Assembly: GCA_012798275.1 (NCBI GenBank)
Contig: JAAZNO010000575.1
Coordinates: forward strand, 1-9,502
Reading direction: 5' to 3'
Length of the DNA: 9,502 nt
Origin: Chloroflexota bacterium
GTDB lineage: Bacteria; Chloroflexota; Anaerolineae; B4-G1; SLSP01
Made by a program: the position numbers and the translations under genes. Positions 5,935 to 9,502 of the stretch are shown one piece after another (the first letter of the stretch is position 1; each line of letters opens with the position of its first letter). The notes under the pieces are model-generated. The model was not told the origin of the DNA, ran no database searches, and saw only the letters and a program-made list of their open reading frames with translations.

Positions 5935-5963
5935 AGTGTAACATGACCTCTCGATGCTGGCAA
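5935..5963 (-). promoter_or_regulatory. Sigma70-type promoter of the flavin reductase-like gene
   Basis: TTGCCA (5958-5963) and TACACT (5935-5940) on the minus strand are 17 bases apart, with TGT just before the -10 (extended form). RNA would start about 25 bases before the AAGGAGG ribosome-binding site and ATG. It is a good match by eye in the divergent region 5904-6060. On the plus strand the best -10-like word for the DegV-type gene is TAAAAT (6001-6006), without a clear -35. Confidence 0.5.
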
Positions 5964-6060
5964 GCCTGGGAGCGTGCAGCGCATAATCTGCGAAATGGAG
6001 TAAAATAGTGCTGCGCGTTGTTGTGTCTAACACTGAAGTACCTGAAGTAAAGGAGGGGAG

Positions 6061-6924
6061 ATGCACATCGTCAGCGATCGTGGCATGGATTTGCCCCCAG
6101 AATTGTTAGAGGGATTAACTGTTCACCTGGCGCCGTTGCTGATTGGGCTGGATGGCAAGACCTACGTCAGCGGCGTGGATATCCAACCCGAAGAGTTCTA
6201 TGCTCTGTTGCCGCAGGCGCAGAATTTGCCGACGACCTCTTTGCCCTCGCCGGGGGAGTTTGCCCAGATCTTCCGCGAACTGGCCAGGACCGACCCGGAG
6301 ATCCTCTGCGTTCACATCTCTTCGGGGTTAAGCTCTACCTGTAACTCGGCCCGTGAGGGTGCGAAACTGGTCCCCGAGGCGCGGGTGACCCTCTTTGATA
6401 CGTTGACGCTTTCGGCGGCGGAAGGCTGGCAGGTGGAAGCGGCCGCGCGCGCGGCCAAAGCGGGCTGGCCCATGGAGCAAGTCCTGGAGCTGTTGACGAA
6501 GGTGCGGGAGGTGACGGACACGATCTTCACGCTGCCTGAACTGGAATACTTGATTCATGGGGGACGCATCAGCCACATCAAGGGCTTGCTGGCTTCGGTG
6601 CTGAACATCAAACCCATCATCGGCGTCAGCAAGGTGGATGGCAAATACTACCAGCGCGGGCAGGCGCGGACTTTCCCCAAGGCGCTGGCGAAACTGGTGG
6701 ATGTAGTCGCCGAGCAACACGGGGAAGGCACGCCGCTGCGGATGCAGATCATGCACACGAACAATCTCGCAGGTGTGAGGGAGGTGAAGGCGCTTTTCGA
6801 CGCCCGTTTCCCCGTCACCTGGCTATCCCCTGGCGTGGTGGCGCCGGTATTGGGAGCCCATACTGGCCTGGGCCTCGTCGGCATCGCCTACGCGCCGCTG
6901 TCCGCCTATCCCGTGCTACCTTGA
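6061..6924 (+). CDS. DegV-family fatty-acid-binding protein (FakB-like)
   Basis: The 287-residue protein matches DegV throughout: an opening strand HIVSDRGMDLP, a TTSLPSPGEF block (58-67), ISSGLSSTCNSA (86-97), FDT (112-114), the EYLIHGGRISHIKG segment (162-175) and NIKPIIGV (182-189). Structures of family members hold one fatty acid in a deep pocket between two domains. FakB proteins present it to the kinase FakA for phosphorylation so that exogenous or recycled acyl chains can enter phospholipid synthesis. No FakA-like (DAK2-domain) gene is in this window, so the partner must lie elsewhere. The first residues read IVSDRGMDLP where many members have a TDS start, a modest variation in the lipid-carboxylate loop. 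The ATG follows AAAGGAGGGGAG, an excellent ribosome-binding site. The gene is convergent with the DUF92 gene, stop codons 22 bases apart, with no clear terminator between them. Confidence 0.9.
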   Translation: MHIVSDRGMDLPPELLEGLTVHLAPLLIGLDGKTYVSGVDIQPEEFYALLPQAQNLPTTSLPSPGEFAQIFRELARTDPEILCVHISSGLSSTCNSAREGAKLVPEARVTLFDTLTLSAAEGWQVEAAARAAKAGWPMEQVLELLTKVREVTDTIFTLPELEYLIHGGRISHIKGLLASVLNIKPIIGVSKVDGKYYQRGQARTFPKALAKLVDVVAEQHGEGTPLRMQIMHTNNLAGVREVKALFDARFPVTWLSPGVVAPVLGAHTGLGLVGIAYAPLSAYPVLP

Positions 6925-6946
6925 GTTTCCGCTGTCGGCCGCCAGC

Positions 6947-7801
6947 TCAGGCGTTAAACAGCTGCCACAGGCCGGCGGCCATCAGGGCTCCGACGGCGGA
7001 GCTGAGGAAATTCACCCAGTCATTGTTAAGCCAGCGCCAGCCACGCAGGTACGTGTTGGGGCTACCGTCGAGATCTATGGCTCGCTCGGTCTCTTTGTGC
7101 CGCCGGGTGGAGAAGTAGATCACCTGCACTGTTGCGCCCAGCCAGCTATCGGCCAGTGAGCCTGCCAGTCCGCCTCCCATCGTTATGGGCAAGAGCTTCC
7201 ACGTCATGCCGGCGTCGCTCAATCCCTGGCCTCCCAGCCGCACATCCAGCGCCAGGAAAGCCAGCGCGGCCAGGCCGATGCAGAGCCCGCCTGCTAGCGT
7301 CGCGCCGAGGCCCAACCACGAGACGCCGCCCGAGGTTCCCGGCTCGACTACTTTGCCGTTGGTGATCAGGCGCGGCTGACGGCGGCTCAACACACCCAGT
7401 TCGGTGGCCCACGTATCCGCATTGACCGTCGCCATCGCTCCCAGATAGGCGGCAAAGAGCGTGGGGCTGCGCCATAGCAACGCGGCGAGGGCGATGAGCG
7501 CGCTCAATCCGCCGTTCGCCAGCGTCTGCCCGAGATCGCGCCGCGCCCCTTTCTCGAATTTCTCCGCCAGCGTCTGCTTCACGGCTTTTTTGTATGCCGA
7601 AAGGCCGCTGGAAAGCACGAAAAAGGTGATCAACACCATGCCCCAGACCCAACCGCCGAGGCCGAAAATAATCGTCCCTATCAGCATCGCGCCGAGGACC
7701 CCGCTCGCCGCAAGTGCATGCTTGCGGTAGCCCAGGCCGGCAATCAAACCGCTGAGGATGACGCCGAGGGTCAGCTGCAACAGGTAGCGTGAGAGTTCCA
7801 T
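6947..7801 (-). CDS. DUF92 (TMEM19/VTE6-type) membrane protein, probable prenyl-phosphate kinase
   Basis: The 284-residue multi-pass membrane protein carries the DUF92 signature: K-G-A-R-R-D-L-G-Q-T-L-A-N-G-G (84-98), NADTWATELG (127-136), EPGTSGGVSWLG (153-164), GSLADSWLGATVQ (214-226) and NNDWVNFLSS (259-268). DUF92 includes plant VTE6 and its cyanobacterial homologues, which phosphorylate phytyl phosphate to phytyl diphosphate. The upstream neighbour is a phytol-kinase-like enzyme, the step before. The two are tightly coupled: the stop of the upstream gene (7811-7813) overlaps the ribosome-binding site (TGAGGG, 6 bases before the ATG at 7799-7801). Conserved Asp, Asn and Arg/Lys residues between membrane segments suit a phosphate/nucleotide site, but no classical kinase fold is seen. 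Family is confident; the substrate (phytyl, farnesyl, geranylgeranyl or other prenyl phosphate) is inferred from homologues and context. Confidence 0.88.
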   Translation of the reverse strand: MELSRYLLQLTLGVILSGLIAGLGYRKHALAASGVLGAMLIGTIIFGLGGWVWGMVLITFFVLSSGLSAYKKAVKQTLAEKFEKGARRDLGQTLANGGLSALIALAALLWRSPTLFAAYLGAMATVNADTWATELGVLSRRQPRLITNGKVVEPGTSGGVSWLGLGATLAGGLCIGLAALAFLALDVRLGGQGLSDAGMTWKLLPITMGGGLAGSLADSWLGATVQVIYFSTRRHKETERAIDLDGSPNTYLRGWRWLNNDWVNFLSSAVGALMAAGLWQLFNA

Positions 7802-7810
7802 GCGCTGCCC

Positions 7811-8521
7811 TCACACCAGCGTGTTGGCGAGATAGAGCGTCAATCCTGTGAGCAGGGGAACGCTCAGATTGTCGGTGCCGGCGGGGGAAAGTCCCTCCGC
7901 AACGGTCGCAATAAGCGTTGCCGCACAGGCCAGCACCAGGCTCACGCCGACGCTCAGCGGCTGACTGTTCGGGCTCAGCGCTGAAGCCGAGAGCAACCAC
8001 AGAGTGAGAAAGACGGAGATGAAACTGGCCCCCGCCATCGCCAGGGAGCCTTCCCACGAGCGCGTGTGTCCCAAAAAGATGTACTTATGTCGTCCCCAGC
8101 CATAGCCGACCACGCTGGCTAATCCATCGCCCCACGTCATGGCCATCACTGCCGCCATTGCAATCGGCGCGTGATCCGGCGCGCCGCCGGTGCGCCACAG
8201 CAGTCCAAACAGAAGCGTGATGGAAATGGCGAAATATACCGTCCCCGGCGACGAATCGCTGCTGTCCATGGCTTTGAACGCCTGTTGGCGATAGAAAACA
8301 TAGTTCAACACAATGAAGGTGGCGAAGGGGATGATGCCATAATACCAGGTGTCGAAGAGGGCAAGAATCCCCCACACCCACATCCCCGCGCCGATGTGGA
8401 CGATTTTGCGCGTGATCGCCTGGGGCCATTGGCGCTTTTTCCCCAGCGCCTCGACGCCGAAGAGCAGCCCAAACGCATAAACGTAAGACAAGATCAAGCC
8501 GATAATATCCCCTTTTGACAT
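7811..8521 (-). CDS. Phytol/dolichol-kinase-like (VTE5/SEC59 family) membrane CTP-dependent kinase
   Basis: The 236-residue protein has about six or seven membrane segments and the blocks of the polyprenol kinase/CDP-diglyceride-synthetase-like family: TRKIVHIGAG (37-46), WGDGLASVVGYGWG (130-143), RSWEGSLAM (154-162) and AEGLSPAGTDNLSVP (208-222). Characterised relatives (plant VTE5 phytol kinase, yeast Sec59 dolichol kinase) use CTP or another NTP to phosphorylate a membrane prenyl alcohol. The length and lack of an N-terminal extension suit bacterial members. The ATG at 8519-8521 has GAGGAG about 5 bases upstream. It is the first gene of a two-gene unit with DUF92 (9 bases between them), which would add the second phosphate. 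A CdsA-type phosphatidate cytidylyltransferase is a less likely reading, because the RK-x-x-H and D-N-L motifs favour the kinase branch. Confidence 0.85.
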   Translation of the reverse strand: MSKGDIIGLILSYVYAFGLLFGVEALGKKRQWPQAITRKIVHIGAGMWVWGILALFDTWYYGIIPFATFIVLNYVFYRQQAFKAMDSSDSSPGTVYFAISITLLFGLLWRTGGAPDHAPIAMAAVMAMTWGDGLASVVGYGWGRHKYIFLGHTRSWEGSLAMAGASFISVFLTLWLLSASALSPNSQPLSVGVSLVLACAATLIATVAEGLSPAGTDNLSVPLLTGLTLYLANTLV

Positions 8522-8618
8522 GGCGTCTCCTCTCTGAAAATAGAGATCAATGAGTCAGTAGCTGGCGAATAAGCGAAAAAAACCACTTGCGTGGCAAAGG
8601 TGACGCGAACTTCAGGCC

Positions 8619-8708
8619 GCCCCCGAATGAATTCCGAGGCGGTTACGTCCCCAACACCGCGCTTCAGCGCGGTGTGCTTGTGCCAGGCTGGGGATTCCAT
8701 CACCAGCC
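8619..8708. repeat. Palindromic dispersed repeat, copy B (three hairpins)
   Basis: This copy opens with an imperfect palindrome around CGAATGAATTCCG (8619-8640, two mismatched pairs). A perfect stem CACCGCGC/GCGCGGTG with loop TTCA follows (8655-8674), then hairpin GGCTGG/CCAGCC (8686-8708). The outer parts match copy A closely (CCGCCCC-GAATGAATTCCG at the start and CAGGC-GGGGATT then CCAGCCGC at the end), while the middle stem differs in sequence but keeps its fold. It lies in the probable 5' leader of the prenol kinase operon. Confidence 0.65.
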
Positions 8709-8720
8709 GCGCAACCTCTG

Positions 8721-8741
8721 CTCACGACTCACCACTCACCG
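8721..8741. repeat. Three tandem 7-base repeats (CTCACnR)
   Basis: CTCACGA, CTCACCA and CTCACCG follow each other without a gap, just beside repeat copy B. Short heptamer arrays of this kind occur in intergenic DNA of several bacterial groups. Too short to assign a function. Confidence 0.5.
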
Positions 8742-8779
8742 CCCACATTTTTGTGCTTACACAGTGTGCATCCGCACAT
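8729..8779 (-). CDS. Possible 16-residue Cys-rich upstream reading frame
   Basis: In the likely leader of the prenol kinase operon, an ATG at 8777-8779 (minus) preceded by AAGGA at about 6 bases opens a 16-codon frame, beginning MCGCTLCKHKNVGG and ending in TGA. It has three cysteines within the first seven residues (C-x-C-x2-C). It overlaps the heptamer repeats, and nothing but position and ribosome-binding site supports translation, so it may be chance. Confidence 0.2.
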   Translation of the reverse strand: MCGCTLCKHKNVGGEW

Positions 8780-8812
8780 AGCGCTTCCTTCAGACCTCAG
8801 TCACGGAAGGGC

Positions 8813-8840
8813 ATTATACCCGTAGCCGGATGATATTCAA
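8813..8840 (-). promoter_or_regulatory. Candidate promoter of the prenol kinase/DUF92 operon
   Basis: TTGAAT (8835-8840) and a perfect TATAAT (8813-8818) on the minus strand are separated by 16 bases. RNA would start near 8806 and run through repeat B into the kinase gene. No nearer promoter of comparable quality was found. Confidence 0.45.
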
Positions 8841-8842
8841 TC

Positions 8843-8862
8843 AAGCGTCAGCGTTGACGCTT
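8843..8862. promoter_or_regulatory. 20-bp palindrome next to the -35: operator candidate, or plus-strand terminator
   Basis: AAGCGTCA and TGACGCTT form a perfect 8-bp inverted repeat around GCGT, two bases upstream of the minus-strand -35 (TTGAAT). On the plus strand the T-run continues to 8865, so it also resembles an intrinsic terminator, but no plus-strand gene lies upstream to be ended. Its place beside the -35 in a divergent region makes a regulator binding site the better guess. Confidence 0.4.
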
Positions 8863-8873
8863 TTTGGGAGAAG

Positions 8874-8895
8874 CGGCGCTCGCGGATGAGCGCCG
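8874..8895. repeat. Inverted repeat CGGCGCTC/GAGCGCCG in the divergent region
   Basis: A perfect 8-bp stem with a 6-base loop is followed on the plus strand by AAAAATC and, 11 bases later, GATTTT (a second, weaker inverted repeat). There is no T-run after the stem on either strand, so it is not a standard terminator. Possible operator or RNA structure; no function assigned. Confidence 0.35.
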
Positions 8896-8965
8896 AAAAA
8901 TCCGGCGGGACGCGATTTTCCCGTGCAAGGGCGGACTGCTCACGGCTCTCATCTCGCGGATGGAT

Positions 8966-8993
8966 TTGCTCAGGTACCATTTGCCTTTAGAAT
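8966..8993 (+). promoter_or_regulatory. Weak candidate promoter of the radical-SAM gene
   Basis: TTGCTC (8966-8971) and TAGAAT (8988-8993) are 16 bases apart. RNA would start at about 9000, practically at the ATG at 9002, which would give a leaderless or nearly leaderless message. This agrees with the absence of any Shine-Dalgarno before that ATG. Confidence 0.3.
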
Positions 8994-9001
8994 TATCTCC
9001 G

Positions 9002-9502
9002 ATGGCCGATTACAGTGCTTTTTTCACTCGTCAGGGACATCGGTTGCAGGCGGCGGAACATTACCTGCCGCACTCTAACCCCACCTTCGGGAATCCGGCT
9101 TTTGCGGAAGCCGAATTTCGCGTCCTCATTGTGCGCCTCTCGCCCTTCCGCGATGCGGCGCGCTCTACGCCGCACCTCTTCCTGGCGCAGGCAGTGCGAC
9201 GCGCGTTGCCCGGCGCTTACATAGACCTGGCATTCTTCCCTCCGCAGCATGATCGTCATCTCTTCGCGCAGGAAAACATCCCCCTGCTGGTAGGCTCGCA
9301 GTCGTTCCATTCGGCGGAGGATTTCGACGTCGTCCTCATCTCCAACGCCTATGTCCTCGAACTCATCAATCTGCCGTACCTGTTTTTGCGTTCCGGCATC
9401 CCGATGCTGGCAAGCCGGCGCGATGAACGTTGGCCCCTCTTCATCCTGGGGGGCTCTAATGCCCTGGCGACCCAGGCGATCTTTGGTCCCGAGGGCGATT
9501 GC
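9002..9502 (+). CDS. N-terminal part of a B12-binding-domain radical-SAM protein, cut by right window edge
   Basis: The frame is open from the ATG at 9002 to the edge (167 codons). The visible part resembles the cobalamin-binding-like (Rossmann) N-terminal domain of radical-SAM proteins: strand FRVLIVRLSPF (about 37-47), a helix HLFLAQAVRRALP, the strand AYIDLAFFPP, then FDVVLISNAYVLELINLPYLF (106 onward) and WPLFILGGSNALAT (about 145-158). In such proteins the GG-containing strand precedes the conserved switch into the CxxxCxxC radical-SAM domain, which would lie beyond the window. The DxHxxG cobalamin ligand motif is not seen, so B12 may not be bound. Neither the ATG at 9002 nor the in-frame ATG at 8960 has a Shine-Dalgarno; I prefer 9002 because the 14 codons before it have AT-rich third positions unlike the gene. 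Substrate unknown. Confidence 0.7.
   Translation, partial: MADYSAFFTRQGHRLQAAEHYLPHSNPTFGNPAFAEAEFRVLIVRLSPFRDAARSTPHLFLAQAVRRALPGAYIDLAFFPPQHDRHLFAQENIPLLVGSQSFHSAEDFDVVLISNAYVLELINLPYLFLRSGIPMLASRRDERWPLFILGGSNALATQAIFGPEGDC

Larger units (their letters stand above)
8522..9001. other. 480-base divergent intergenic region between the prenol kinase operon (minus) and the radical-SAM gene (plus)
   Basis: No convincing large gene lies here. It holds, from left to right: the ribosome-binding site of the kinase gene; a run of seven T on the minus strand (8574-8582 region) after a weak 4-5 bp hairpin; repeat copy B; three tandem heptamers; a possible 16-codon reading frame on minus; a minus-strand promoter candidate with a palindrome upstream; a second inverted repeat; and a plus-strand -10 candidate. 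If the promoter at 8813-8840 is used, the kinase mRNA would have a leader of roughly 285 bases containing repeat B. Confidence 0.5.

Noticed and set aside
7146..8057. 303-codon minus-strand open frame overlapping the kinase and DUF92 genes
   Set aside because: Out-of-frame shadow with Arg/Gly/His-rich composition; the two real membrane proteins in the other frame have clear motifs.
8570..8598. Possible terminator (CCAC-GCAA-GTGG then T7) on minus ahead of the kinase gene
   Set aside because: The stem is only 4-5 pairs, too weak to call, though the T7 run is notable.
8993..9310. 105-codon minus-strand frame at the right end
   Set aside because: Antisense to the radical-SAM gene, with no motif and charged low-information composition.

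Overview
The window looks like bacterial chromosome with fairly high GC content. It carries seven full-length protein genes, two genes cut by the window edges, and one probable leader-peptide gene. The gene set (a DegV-type lipid-binding protein, a prenyl-alcohol kinase with a DUF92 protein, a GDT1-type transporter, a B12-binding radical-SAM protein) and the short palindromic dispersed repeats would fit a Chloroflexota (Anaerolineae-like) genome. That placement is inference from gene content, not from a marker gene. No rRNA, tRNA, CRISPR array, transposase or integrase is visible.

Positions 1-5200 lie on the minus strand. Read in the direction of transcription (right to left), the order is: an extended -10 promoter (5166-5171), a 32-codon leader peptide with a perfect Shine-Dalgarno site (5046-5144), a hairpin with a U-tract (4986-5015), an ABC-F ATPase (3247-4923), a secreted or anchored lysozyme-like protein (2075-3178), a membrane protein joining an extracytoplasmic thioredoxin domain to a CcdA/DsbD-like membrane domain (530-1945), and a GDT1/UPF0016 cation transporter that runs off the left edge (1-512). 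Promoter, leader peptide, terminator and ABC-F gene in that order are the hallmark of ribosome-mediated transcription attenuation, known for antibiotic-responsive ABC-F genes. This is the most striking element here.

Positions 5200-6925 hold a palindromic repeat (copy A, 5213-5322), a flavin reductase-like gene on minus (5370-5903), a divergent promoter region, and a DegV/FakB-type gene on plus (6061-6924).

Positions 6947-8521 on minus hold a two-gene, translationally coupled unit: a phytol/dolichol-kinase-like enzyme (VTE5/SEC59 type) followed by a DUF92 protein (VTE6 type). Together they could carry out two successive phosphorylations of a prenyl alcohol, salvaging it to a prenyl diphosphate. 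Upstream, 8522-9001 has no clear large gene. It holds repeat copy B, three tandem heptamers, a candidate minus-strand promoter with a perfect -10 and a 20-bp palindrome just upstream, and then the start of a plus-strand B12-binding radical-SAM gene (9002 to the right edge).
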